Assembly (NCBI GenBank): GCA_964385045.1
Contig: CAYLNM010000043.1
Location: 1-26,937 of the forward strand
DNA: 26,937 bases
Source of the DNA: CAYLNM01 sp964385045
GTDB taxonomy: Bacteria > Planctomycetota > Phycisphaerae > Phycisphaerales > SM1A02
Reading direction: 5' to 3'
Shown here: positions 16,889 to 24,280 of the stretch, piece by piece
Numbering within the stretch: the stretch's first letter is position 1
How the letters are laid out: each line of letters begins with the position of its first letter
Program-made: the position numbers and the translations under genes
Notes under the pieces: generated by a model
Databases searched by the model: none
What the model saw: only the letters and a program-made list of their open reading frames with translations
Told to the model about the DNA's origin: nothing

Positions 16889-18118
16889 TCACATCTCCCG
16901 CTTGAGCCGCTTCAGGCCGTCGACGAGCTGCTCGACGTGCGCGTCCTCGTGGGCGGCCGAGATCTGCACCCGCAGGCGGGCGGTCCCCTCCGGCACCACG
17001 GGGTAGCCGAAGCCGATCACGAAGACGCCCATCTCGAGCAGGCGGTTGCTCATCGCGATCGCGCGGGCGGTGTCGCCGACGATGATCGGGCAGATCGCGG
17101 TCGGCGACTCGAGCACCTCGAACCCGGCGTCGCGGATCCCGGCCCGGGCCGCGGCGACGTTCGTCCGCAGCCGCTCGACCCGCTCGGGCTCCCGCATCAG
17201 GATCTCGATCGCCTTGTCGGCGCTGCAGGCGACCGTGGACGGCAGGGCGTTGGAGAACAGCGTCGGCCGGGCCCGCTGCAGGATCATCTGCACGCCCTCG
17301 TGGCTGCCGGCGAGATAGCCGCCCGCCGCCCCGCCGAGGGCCTTGCCGAGGGTGCCGGTGAAGAAGTCGACGTCCGCCCCGGACATCCCCGCGTGCTCGT
17401 GGGTGCCGCGGCCGGTGTCGCCCATCACGCCGGTGCCGTGCGAGTCGTCCACGCACAGGACGGCGCCGAACTCGTCGCAGAGCGCCCGGATCGCGGGCAG
17501 CTCCGCGATGTCGCCCTCCATCGAGAAGACGCCGTCGGTCACCACCCAGGTGACCGCGTCGCCGTCGTGCATCTCGCGGGCCCGGGCGAGCGCGTCGCGG
17601 AGCGACTGCATGTCGGAGTGGGCGTAGACGGTCTTCCGGACCTTCTTGTTGATCGCGCAGGCCAGCCGCATCGAGTCGATGATGCAGGCGTGGTTGAGCT
17701 CGTCGCTCACGATCACGTCGCCGTCGCGGCAGAGCGTCGGGAACAGCGCCTCGGTGGCGTTCCAGCACGAGACGAACGTGTACGACGCCTCGACCCCGAG
17801 GAACTCGGCGATGCGGGCCTCGAGCCGCTCGTGGCACTCGAAGGTGCCGCAGATGAAGCGGACGCTCGCGGTCCCCGCGCCGTACCGCCGCAGGCCCTCG
17901 ATCCCGGCCTCGACCACCTCGGGATGGTCGGCGAGGCCGAGGTAGTTGTTGGAGCAGAAGCAGGCGACCTCGCCGTGCTCCCTCAACCGCACCGTGGCCC
18001 CCATCGGGCCCTGGATCGTCTGCAGGCGCTTGAGCTGGCCGGTGTCCTCGAGGTGCTCGAGGGCGTCGCCGGCGCGGGCATTGAATCGCTCGAGTCCGGG
18101 GTGGGCGGTCGCGCTCAC
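16889..18118 (-). CDS. kbl: 2-amino-3-ketobutyrate CoA ligase (glycine C-acetyltransferase)
   Basis: A 409-residue PLP enzyme of the alpha-oxoamine synthase family. It cleaves 2-amino-3-ketobutyrate with CoA to glycine and acetyl-CoA. Kbl-specific stretches: CSNNYLGLADHP, GTASVRFICGT, VSDELNHACIIDSMRL (His143), TDGVFSMEGDIA, VDDSHGTGVMG (Asp224 to the PLP ring nitrogen, His227), TGTLGKALGGAAGGY with Schiff-base Lys259, FSNALP, and FGYPVVPEGTARLRVQISAAH. ASVRFICGT favours Kbl over BioF or HemA. The start is GTG at 18118 with AAGGAG 6 nt upstream. It is downstream of tdh (108-bp gap), completing the two-step threonine-to-glycine route, which supplies glycine for one-carbon metabolism plus acetyl-CoA. 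Confidence 0.96.
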   Translation of the reverse strand: MSATAHPGLERFNARAGDALEHLEDTGQLKRLQTIQGPMGATVRLREHGEVACFCSNNYLGLADHPEVVEAGIEGLRRYGAGTASVRFICGTFECHERLEARIAEFLGVEASYTFVSCWNATEALFPTLCRDGDVIVSDELNHACIIDSMRLACAINKKVRKTVYAHSDMQSLRDALARAREMHDGDAVTWVVTDGVFSMEGDIAELPAIRALCDEFGAVLCVDDSHGTGVMGDTGRGTHEHAGMSGADVDFFTGTLGKALGGAAGGYLAGSHEGVQMILQRARPTLFSNALPSTVACSADKAIEILMREPERVERLRTNVAAARAGIRDAGFEVLESPTAICPIIVGDTARAIAMSNRLLEMGVFVIGFGYPVVPEGTARLRVQISAAHEDAHVEQLVDGLKRLKREM

Positions 18119-18226
18119 GGGGGGCTCCTTGACGGGGTCGGACGGATGGGCGGACGGGCGGAGGGAAGAACGGCGGGAGGACGGCGAGCGGGCGGATCCG
18201 CGGGGCGCACGGCGGCCGACGCCGCG

Positions 18227-19321
18227 TCAGCCGCCCTCGACGGCCACGCCGCCGGCGGCGGCATGGTGGCGGCGGATGGCCGGGACGAGCTCCTCGGCGA
18301 GGGCCGAGTGCAGGTCGTGGCGGGGCCGGAAGCCCCAGTCGGCGCGGGCGGCGGCGCAGTCCACGTCCGCCGGCCACGAGTCGACGATCGGGGCCCGCCG
18401 CTCGTCGCGGGCGAAGTCGATGCGGGCATCCGGGAAGTGCGCGAGCACCGCGTCGCGGATCTCGCCCGCCGACGGGGCGAACGAGGCCACGGCGTAGACC
18501 CGCCGCCGCAGCGACCCGGCGGACGCGTGCAGCAGGGCCAGGGTGGCCTCGATCGCCTCGGACATCGTCATGAACGGGATGCGGGCGTCGGCGTCGACGA
18601 AGCAGGTGTACGCCTCGCCGCGGGCGGCGGCGTGGATCATCTCGGGGGCGAAGTCGCTCGTCCCGCCGCTCGGGACCGTCTCGCCGCTGATGAGGCCCGG
18701 ATAGCGGATCCCGCGGAAGTCCACGCGCCCGCGGCCCGGCGGATCGTCGAGACGCCGGTAGTGCTCGGCGTAGTACCGGCCGAGGTGCTCGCAGGCGAGC
18801 TTGTTGCAGCCGTACATCGTGATCGGCCGGAGGTGCTCGTCCTCGGCGAGCCGTCCGGCCGCGTCCTTCGTCCGCCGGTCGGGGAGGCCGTGGGCCGCGA
18901 TCGAGCTCGGGTGCAGGAAGAGCACCGGCCGCCCGAGCCGCCCGCCCTGCTCGACCGCGATCCGCAGCAGGCGGACGGTGGCGTCGACGTTGACCGCGTG
19001 GGCGGTCTCGGGCGCCCGCTCGGCGCTGGTGCTGAGCATCGCGGCGAGGTGGACGATCCCGTCGACGTCGTGCTCGCGGACCAGCGACTCCATGAGGTCG
19101 GCGTCGGTCACGTCGCCGGTGACGACCGCGCGGCAGCCGCGGGCGAGCTCGCCCTCGATCGGCCGCCGGTCCATCGCCACCACCGCCGAGTCCCCGCCCG
19201 CGAGGGCGGCGAGCAGGCCGTGCCCGACCTCGCCGGCGGCGCCGGTGACGAGCAGGGTGCGGGGCGGGCTCCGGTCCGGCCCGGGGGGGCGCACCGGCGG
19301 CGGGGGGCCGGGCGTGGTCAT
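18227..19321 (-). CDS. tdh: L-threonine 3-dehydrogenase, SDR type
   Basis: A 364-residue extended short-chain dehydrogenase that oxidises L-threonine to 2-amino-3-ketobutyrate with NAD+. It has a Rossmann motif LVTGAAGEVGHGL (Gly27, Gly30, Gly33), HLAAMLS, Ser139-Ser140, and the YxxxK pair Tyr170/Lys174. The diagnostic block is SGGTSDFAPEMIHAAARGEAY and then ARIPFMTMSEAIEATLAL, characteristic of SDR-type threonine dehydrogenases rather than general sugar epimerases. Adjacent kbl confirms the role. The ATG at 19321 has GGAG 7 nt upstream. A Pro-rich stretch of about 20 residues precedes the Rossmann fold. This family is unrelated to the zinc-dependent Tdh of enterobacteria. A candidate -10 (TATCCT) is 48 nt upstream. 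Confidence 0.93.
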   Translation of the reverse strand: MTTPGPPPPVRPPGPDRSPPRTLLVTGAAGEVGHGLLAALAGGDSAVVAMDRRPIEGELARGCRAVVTGDVTDADLMESLVREHDVDGIVHLAAMLSTSAERAPETAHAVNVDATVRLLRIAVEQGGRLGRPVLFLHPSSIAAHGLPDRRTKDAAGRLAEDEHLRPITMYGCNKLACEHLGRYYAEHYRRLDDPPGRGRVDFRGIRYPGLISGETVPSGGTSDFAPEMIHAAARGEAYTCFVDADARIPFMTMSEAIEATLALLHASAGSLRRRVYAVASFAPSAGEIRDAVLAHFPDARIDFARDERRAPIVDSWPADVDCAAARADWGFRPRHDLHSALAEELVPAIRRHHAAAGGVAVEGG

Positions 19322-19369
19322 GCGCGAGCTCCGAACGGTCGGCGGCGCGGGCGCCGCGGCGGACCCCGG

Positions 19370-19375
19370 AGGATA
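19370..19375 (-). promoter_or_regulatory. Candidate -10 box TATCCT for tdh-kbl
   Basis: On the minus strand the 10-mer CGATATCCTC occurs here, identical to that upstream of the rhomboid gene. The box ends 48 nt before the tdh ATG, giving a leader of about 40 nt that includes the GGAG site. No -35 match was seen. Confidence 0.35.
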
Positions 19376-19401
19376 TCGACTGCGGCGGTCCCGCGGCCGC
19401 G

Positions 19402-20169
19402 TCAGTCGCACCCGAACGCGGCGAGCACCACGAGCAGGTCGCGCGTCCCCACCGCGTCGTCGCCGTCGAGGTCGGCCGGGCACGGCACCGCGGGCGAGCA
19501 GGCGCCCCAGTCCGAGAGCACCGCGAGGACGTCCTCGAGGTCGACGCGCCCGTCGGGCCGCACGTCGCCGGGACAGCACCGGACCGCGCCGCAGTCGGAG
19601 CCGGCCCCCCGCCAGGTGCCGCCGAGGCTGAGCGTGCACAGGCCCTCGCCCACGTCGGGCACGCAGGTGCCGTCCGGCCGGCAGCAGGCGCCGATCGGAA
19701 GGCCGCACGGCACCGGCTCGCAGTCCGAGCCGAAGCCGGCGAAGCCGCCGTCGAGCTCGAGGCAGTCGCCGAAGCCCAGCCCCTCGAGGCACGCGCCCTC
19801 CTCGCCGACGCAGCACGCCCCCACGCACGAATCGACGAAGCACGAGGTCCCCGGCCCGAGCAGCACGCCGTCGAGCAGCTCAAAGCAGACCGAGCTCCCC
19901 TCGGGCACGTTGAAGCACTCGCCGTCGGGCAGGCAGCAGGCCTCGATGCCGGCGGCGATCCCGGAGGCGGCGGCGCGGTCGCCGCCGGCGGACGGGACCG
20001 CGGGCCGCGCCGCGATCATCGCGAGTCCGGCCGCGGCCCCGGCGCCCGAGAGCAGGACGCCCCCGCCGAGCCGGCGGGCCGTCCACCGACGCGTCGCCGC
20101 CGTCGATCCTCCCGGCCGGGGGCGCGGCGAGGAGCCGGGCGGCGTGGGGGATGGCGGCGGCGTGGACAC
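19402..20169 (-). CDS. Secreted six-cysteine 'GACC' repeat protein with dockerin-like C-terminus
   Basis: A 255-residue protein. The first ~60 residues are Pro-rich and then basic, followed by a hydrophobic segment (about 35-55, LGGGVLLSGAGAAAGLAM), probably a signal or anchor. Three imperfect repeats follow at about 77-115, 118-155 and 160-198, each with CC-x5/6-C-x8/9-C-x13/14-C-x4-C; they start EACC, GACC, GACC. These are likely disulfide-bonded modules outside the cytoplasm. The end has two calcium-loop-like motifs, GDVRPDGRVDLED (201-213) and ADLDGDDAVGTRD (232-244), each followed by a hydrophobic helix, as in type-I dockerins. Such ends are common on planctomycetal secreted proteins, whose partners are unknown. 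The start is GTG at 20169 with GGAGG 7 nt upstream. Confidence 0.85.
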   Translation of the reverse strand: MSTPPPSPTPPGSSPRPRPGGSTAATRRWTARRLGGGVLLSGAGAAAGLAMIAARPAVPSAGGDRAAASGIAAGIEACCLPDGECFNVPEGSSVCFELLDGVLLGPGTSCFVDSCVGACCVGEEGACLEGLGFGDCLELDGGFAGFGSDCEPVPCGLPIGACCRPDGTCVPDVGEGLCTLSLGGTWRGAGSDCGAVRCCPGDVRPDGRVDLEDVLAVLSDWGACSPAVPCPADLDGDDAVGTRDLLVVLAAFGCD

Positions 20170-20203
20170 GACTCGGCCTCCGGCCGGCGTTCGCGGCGTC
20201 GAC

Positions 20204-20596
20204 TCAGCCGACGGAGCCCGTTCCGGACGCCGCGACCGGCACGTCGTCCACCATGCGGTCGGACTGCACGCGGCCGTCGGGGCGGAAGCGGGTCTCGCAG
20301 AACTCGCAGCGCCACATCGTGGTCGCGTCGCGGATCGTCTGCATGCGCCTGGTGCAGTGCGGACACTGCCCGCCCTCGAGCAGCCGCGTGGCGAGCGCCG
20401 ACTCGGTGGCGATCAGACCCTTGCCGATCACCCACGTGAAGGGAAGGCTCGCGAGCGACATCCCGAACATCATCAGCCCGAGCGGCGGGAAGACGAACAC
20501 CATCGGGAAGACGAGCAGGAACGCGAGGATGTAGGCTCCGAGCGCGAGCAGCGGGAAGCCCTCGCTGGCCACGCGGGCGATGCGGTAGAGGACCAT
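20204..20596 (-). CDS. Small membrane protein with C-terminal zinc ribbon
   Basis: A 130-residue protein with two closely spaced hydrophobic segments (about 14-36 and 36-58), then a cytoplasmic or membrane-proximal zinc ribbon with Cys78-x2-Cys81 and Cys97-x2-Cys100 (GGQCPHCTRRM ... WRCEFCETRF). No known family was recognised, and the function is not assigned. Zinc ribbons of this form bind nucleic acid or protein, or simply stabilise structure. The ATG at 20596 has no Shine-Dalgarno; a TACCAT box ends 6 nt upstream, suggesting leaderless transcription. It is divergent from the methyltransferase gene with only 6 bp between the start codons. The frame continues open upstream on the minus strand, antisense to the methyltransferase, and is ignored. 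Confidence 0.85.
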   Translation of the reverse strand: MVLYRIARVASEGFPLLALGAYILAFLLVFPMVFVFPPLGLMMFGMSLASLPFTWVIGKGLIATESALATRLLEGGQCPHCTRRMQTIRDATTMWRCEFCETRFRPDGRVQSDRMVDDVPVAASGTGSVG

Positions 20597-20608
20597 GGAT
20601 CGATGGTA
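20591..20608. promoter_or_regulatory. Overlapping divergent promoter/start-codon dyad
   Basis: The plus-strand sequence is GACCAT-N6-ATGGTA. Minus strand: TACCAT, 6 nt, then ATG (20596). Plus strand: GACCAT, 6 nt, then ATG (20603). So each gene's start codon lies inside the other gene's candidate -10 element, in a 5-bp inverted repeat (ACCAT/ATGGT). The minus-strand box is the better match to TATAAT. No -35 matches were found on either side. Confidence 0.45.
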
Positions 20609-21592
20609 GACGCGGCGTCGGGACCGCCCCCCCGGGGATCCGCCGGAGACGGCCACGGGAGCCCCGCGGCGACGCCGGACGCCGTCCCGCTGGTGTCCGA
20701 CCGCGAGCTGGGCCCCGTCGGCCGCACGCTGCTGGTGACGCTGTGGGCCCGCGCCCGCGAGTCGGCCCGGCCCGACGCCATCCGCCGCGATCCGGAGGCG
20801 GTCGCCCTGCTGCCCCGGATCGACCACGACTTCGCGCGGTACGACCGGTGCCCCGGCGGCGGCTGGAAGACGCAGGTCGGGGTGGCGGTGCGGGGGCGCC
20901 GGATCGACGAGGCGATCGAGTCCTTCGCCCGCGAGCACCCCGACGGCGCGATCGTGGAGCTGGGGGCGGGACTGGACGGCCGCTCGCGTCGCCTGGGCGG
21001 ACCCGGGCACGACTGGCTGCTCGTCGACCTTCCCGACGTGATCGCGGCCCGGCGACGCCTGCTGCCGCCCGTGCCGCGGGAGCACCTCCACGCCGGCTCG
21101 CTGACCGATCCCGGCTGGATCGACGCCGCGCAGCGGCTCGGCGAGCGGCCTCGGCTGGTGGTGGCCGAGGGCGTGCTCATGTTCGTGGAGCGGGCATCGG
21201 TCATCGCGACCCTTGGCTCGGTGGCCGAACGGCTTCCGGGGACCGCGGTGGTGGCGGACGTGATCGGGGGCCTGATGGTCCGCTTCCCCCGCCTCCACGA
21301 CACGCTGCGGGCGAGCGGCGAGGCCCGGTTCGCGTGGGGGCTCCGCCGGGCCGCGGAGCCGGCGGAATGGCACCCGGGGGTCACGGTCGACGCGGTGCAT
21401 CCGCTGATCCGGGACGGCGGCCGGCGCTGGCGGTGGATGCGGGCCCTCCGCGGGGTGCCCGCGATGCGGCGACAGTTCGTGCTGCTGGAGCTGCGGTGCG
21501 GCGGACACGGCGCCTCGGCTCGGCGGCGACCAGGGCCTCGGCGAGCCCACGGAACCGGCCGCACGACCCCGTACGGGGGCCCCGGGGGCTGA
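20603..21592 (+). CDS. Class I SAM-dependent methyltransferase, LCM/TcmP-like
   Basis: A 329-residue protein from the ATG at 20603. The SAM-binding motif is VELGAGLDGR (118-127), with an acidic residue in LLVDLPDV (Asp142) and AEGVLMFVE (188-196) as motif IV. RTLLVTLWARARESARPDAI followed by DPEAVALLPRIDHDFARYD is typical of the leucine carboxyl methyltransferase-like family, which includes the polyketide O-methyltransferase TcmP. The substrate is unknown. Homology begins near residue 31, and a GTG at 20693 there is an alternative start giving 299 residues. The first 30 residues include several A-ending codons and are Pro/Gly-rich, so the start is uncertain. The last ~30 residues are basic low complexity. 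No neighbouring biosynthetic genes hint at a target. Confidence 0.85.
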   Translation: MVDAASGPPPRGSAGDGHGSPAATPDAVPLVSDRELGPVGRTLLVTLWARARESARPDAIRRDPEAVALLPRIDHDFARYDRCPGGGWKTQVGVAVRGRRIDEAIESFAREHPDGAIVELGAGLDGRSRRLGGPGHDWLLVDLPDVIAARRRLLPPVPREHLHAGSLTDPGWIDAAQRLGERPRLVVAEGVLMFVERASVIATLGSVAERLPGTAVVADVIGGLMVRFPRLHDTLRASGEARFAWGLRRAAEPAEWHPGVTVDAVHPLIRDGGRRWRWMRALRGVPAMRRQFVLLELRCGGHGASARRRPGPRRAHGTGRTTPYGGPGG

Positions 21593-21611
21593 TCAGGGCC
21601 GAGGGATGCGG

Positions 21612-21835
21612 TAGACTTTCGCGTCATCCGCGCTCGCTGGCCCGGCGCTCCCCGTCGCGGGGCGGCGGTCGGTCGCGCCCGCCGCCGGTTGGATCCACCG
21701 GCGACTCCGCGTGGCCGGCCCCCGCCCGACGGCACGAGCGTCCGGGCCGCCGGGCTCCGGGCCGTCGACCGTCGACCGACGGGCGACGGGCGACGACCAC
21801 GGGCGTCACGACGACCGCCAGGAAGGGTTCGCACG
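21612..21835 (+). promoter_or_regulatory. greA promoter candidate and long structured leader
   Basis: TAGACT at 21612-21617 is the same hexamer as the btpA box, but greA starts 218 nt later, so a leader of roughly 210 nt is implied. The leader can form hairpins at 21650-21662 (5-bp stem, TCG loop), 21683-21703 (7-bp stem, 7-nt loop) and 21762-21782 (6-bp stem). It ends with AGGAAGG at 21820-21826 before the ATG. No small ORF with a good start was found in it. A regulatory leader or a short RNA is possible; neither is proven. Confidence 0.4.
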
Positions 21836-22300
21836 ATGTACATCACCCGCGAGGACAAGGAGCGTCTCGAGGCCGAGCTCAAGGAGCGGGTGTCCGCCCG
21901 CAAGCAGATCTCGGCCCGCATCGAGGCGGCCCGCGAGCTCGGCGACCTCAAGGAGAACGCGGAGTACCACGCCGCCCGCGAGGATCAGGGCCTCAACGAG
22001 CGGAAGATCCGCGAGCTCGAGGAGCGGCTGAAGACCGCGGTCGTGACCGACAGCAGCGACCTCCCCGACGACCTGGTCTTCCTCGGGGCGACGGTCCGGC
22101 TGCGAAACGTGAAGAACGGCCGCGAGGAGCTCTACCGGCTCGTCGGCGAGGCCACCGGCACCGTCGACGCCGAGGTGCTCGAGGTCACGCCGGGCTCCCC
22201 GCTCGGCGAGGCGCTGATCAAGACCCGGGTGGGGGACACCATCCGCGTGTCCACCCGCCGGGGGGAGAAGCGGTTCGAGATCGTCGAGATCATGAGCTGA
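21836..22300 (+). CDS. greA: Transcription elongation factor GreA
   Basis: A 154-residue GreA. It inserts its coiled coil into the RNA polymerase secondary channel and stimulates cleavage of backtracked RNA. The N-terminal coiled coil (1-75) carries the tip GDLKENAEYHAARE with catalytic-site acids Asp37 and Glu40. The C-terminal FKBP-like domain (80-154) has VFLGATVRLRN, YRLVGEATGTVD, SPLGEALI and VGDTIRV. The length matches the family. The ATG at 21836 has AGGAAGG 9 nt upstream. It is transcribed away from the methyltransferase end and sits alone before the prepilin-like genes, with a long leader. Confidence 0.97.
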   Translation: MYITREDKERLEAELKERVSARKQISARIEAARELGDLKENAEYHAAREDQGLNERKIRELEERLKTAVVTDSSDLPDDLVFLGATVRLRNVKNGREELYRLVGEATGTVDAEVLEVTPGSPLGEALIKTRVGDTIRVSTRRGEKRFEIVEIMS

Positions 22301-22670
22301 ACGGTCCGCGAGCGGTCGGGCCATCCACGAAGGAGCACGCGGGCCCACGCGGAGCACGCCGCGGCCAGCCTCGGCGACGGGCCCGGATGCCCCCGCCGGC
22401 CTCCTTCGACGATGCTCGTGCTCTGTTCGGGATGATTCCGGGCCGGGTCGTCCGAATTCCCCTTGACAGGCCTCCCGCAACCCCGACCATGGGGCCGACG
22501 AATCACGAAGGGTGGACGCGTGCGCGACCACCACTTCAGGCGGGCGCCCTCCCCACTCATCTCTCCCGGCGTCCGCCATCACAACCCGGGACCTCGCACG
22601 ATCGGCCGTTCACACGCCCTGGGGAGGGAACGGCCGGCCGGATGGTTCCCACTTCGCACGAGGAAGCGCT
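22301..22670 (+). other. 370-bp gene-free interval between greA and first prepilin-like gene
   Basis: No gene is visible. The in-frame ATG at 22512 would extend the prepilin by 53 residues of low-quality sequence ahead of its leader peptide and is rejected. The interval contains the TTGACA promoter candidate at 22463 and a Shine-Dalgarno AGGAAG at 22661-22666, giving a leader of about 170 nt. No convincing greA terminator was found. Confidence 0.6.
22463..22490 (+). promoter_or_regulatory. Promoter candidate with consensus -35 TTGACA
   Basis: A perfect TTGACA (22463-22468) in a comparatively AT-richer patch is followed after 16 nt by GACCAT (22485-22490; three of six TATAAT positions). It is the only full -35 consensus noticed ahead of a gene in this GC-rich window. 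It would drive the first prepilin-like gene from about 170 nt upstream of its ATG. Confidence 0.45.
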
Positions 22671-23846
22671 ATGCACAGACGAGATCGTTCGAACGGTCGT
22701 GGCTTCACGATCATCGAGCTGCTGGTGGTGGTGTCGATCATCGCCCTGCTCATCGGCATCCTGCTGCCGGCCATCGGCCGGGCCCGCGATCAGGCCAACC
22801 AGACGGCCTCGCTCGCCAACCTGCGGAACATCGGCACCGCCCACGGCTCCTACGCCGCGGAGTGGAACGACCGGCAGTTCACGCTCATCAACGACGCCAT
22901 CTCGACCTACGGCAACAGCACCGGCAACGCGTTCTCGGCGTTCAACGAGAGCGCGTCGCTCGGCGAGGGCAGCGACCACCCCGGTCCGAACCTCGGCTGG
23001 GGCTACGTCGGCGGCAGCGGCGCCTACGTGCTGTTCTACTACCGCACGGCCCCGGGCGGCTCGATCAACGTCGCCAACTGCTCGCTGAACGAGCCGATCA
23101 ACTTCAACACCGGCCTCGGCACCGCGTACTTCGGCTCGTTCCGCCTGATCAACGTCCGGCAGTTCAACCAGTACGTCAGCGGCAAGTTCTACGACCGCGT
23201 GTTCTACGCCCCGAAGGACACCATCGTCATGAACTCCGCCGAGGGCGGCGACACCGGCTACAACTGCTTCGACCAGCCCGGCGAGTACTGCGACCGTCCC
23301 GAGCTCGACGGCTTCGGCGACGTCCCGACGTGGTCGAGCTACATCCTCTCGCCCGCGGCCATGTTCAACCCGCAGGTGCTGGCCCAGCGCCGCGTCGGCA
23401 ACAACGGGTTCATCGGCGGCTTCAAGGACCCGTACTCGCTCGCGGGCGGCTTCCGCAGCCCGGCCGTCGGCCAGGCCCGGTACCCCGAGCTCAAGACCTG
23501 GGTCCTCGAGCACCACTGGCTCCAGAACCGTCGCGCCGAGTGCAACCCCGCGATCCAGGGCGGCACCTACGGCGACTGCGAGCCGTTCTACTTCAACGCC
23601 GCGTGGGAGTCGTCGCCGATGACGCTCTTCTACGATGGTCACGTCGGCTCGGTCGAGGCCCGCAAGGCCATCCGCGCCGATGGCCGCATCCGGGAGGAGC
23701 TGCCCTTCGGCGGCCTCTGGTCGCGCGACACGCCGTTCGGCGAGGACGGCTACTTCATCGACGTCCGCTACGAGAACAACTGCCGGACCAGCTTCCACGT
23801 GCTGACCAGCGATGGCATCTTCGGGCGGGACCTCATCAGCGAGTGA
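22671..23846 (+). CDS. Prepilin-type (type II secretion pseudopilin-like) protein, paralogue 1
   Basis: A 391-residue protein with a classic type IV prepilin leader. A short basic peptide MHRRDRSNGRG is cut before Phe12, and then FTIIELLVVVSIIALLIGI has Glu16 as the fifth mature residue and a membrane helix. The large C-terminal domain is periplasmic or surface and carries FYDGHVGSVEARKAIRADGR. This resembles the 'DGHV' element near the C-terminus of the planctomycetal DUF1559/H-X9-DG prepilin-like families. Several cysteines (for example NCF, YCDRP, ECNP, DCEP) probably pair. The ATG at 22671 follows AGGAAG. Role: structural pseudopilin or surface protein exported after prepilin-peptidase cleavage; the substrate or system is unknown. 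It is followed by a strong hairpin and then a close paralogue. Confidence 0.92.
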   Translation: MHRRDRSNGRGFTIIELLVVVSIIALLIGILLPAIGRARDQANQTASLANLRNIGTAHGSYAAEWNDRQFTLINDAISTYGNSTGNAFSAFNESASLGEGSDHPGPNLGWGYVGGSGAYVLFYYRTAPGGSINVANCSLNEPINFNTGLGTAYFGSFRLINVRQFNQYVSGKFYDRVFYAPKDTIVMNSAEGGDTGYNCFDQPGEYCDRPELDGFGDVPTWSSYILSPAAMFNPQVLAQRRVGNNGFIGGFKDPYSLAGGFRSPAVGQARYPELKTWVLEHHWLQNRRAECNPAIQGGTYGDCEPFYFNAAWESSPMTLFYDGHVGSVEARKAIRADGRIREELPFGGLWSRDTPFGEDGYFIDVRYENNCRTSFHVLTSDGIFGRDLISE

Positions 23847-24280
23847 TCCTCGCCCCCGCGTCCGCGTCCTGACGCGGACCATGTGACCCAACGGCCCGCG
23901 GGCCCGGCTTCGGCCGGGCCCGCGGTCGCGCGCGCGGAGGACGCACACCGGGGCCCGCAGGCGATCCCGGCGGCGCGCCGCAGGGCGAGCCCGCGGCCCT
24001 CGATCGCGGTGGCCGGGCGGTCCCGCCGCGGCGAGAAGGCACGAGAGCGCGCTTTTCGCGCTTTCCCAAACTCACGAGTCGGGTATCTTCGCGAGCGGCA
24101 CGCCTCGTCGAGGCACGCCGCTCGCCGCCGGCGGGCCACATCTCGCCTCCGGACGCTCCGACGGGCGGGGCGCGTCCGGCCGCTCTCGACCGCCACGCCC
24201 CATGCGTCCACGACGCTCGCCGTGCCAGGCGAACGACCCGGACCCCTCCCCCACGCGGTGGTCAGCTCCTGGAGGTCGCC
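23847..24280 (+). other. 434-bp gene-free interval between the two prepilin-like genes
   Basis: It holds the terminator at 23896-23925, a 6-bp hairpin with CTTTT loop at 24046-24062, and a weak -10-like TATCTT at 24084-24089 that could start transcription of the second gene. GGAGG at 24271-24275 is the ribosome site for that gene. Open frames crossing the interval show no coding character. Confidence 0.55.
23896..23925 (+). terminator. 13-bp perfect hairpin with C(UUCG)G loop after prepilin-like gene 1
   Basis: Arms 23896-23908 and 23913-23925 pair perfectly around TTCG, giving the extra-stable cUUCGg tetraloop, 50 nt past the stop codon. There is no T-tract, as is usual at this GC content. 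A related hairpin follows the paralogue. Confidence 0.8.

Noticed and set aside
16937..21592. 1551-codon plus-strand frame covering kbl, tdh and further genes
   Set aside because: Only its last ~330 codons (from 20603) have methyltransferase motifs; the rest is antisense to kbl, tdh and the cysteine-repeat gene.
22512..22670. Upstream ATG for the first prepilin-like gene
   Set aside because: It would bury the prepilin leader 53 residues into the protein, whereas ATG 22671 has AGGAAG and gives a normal short leader.
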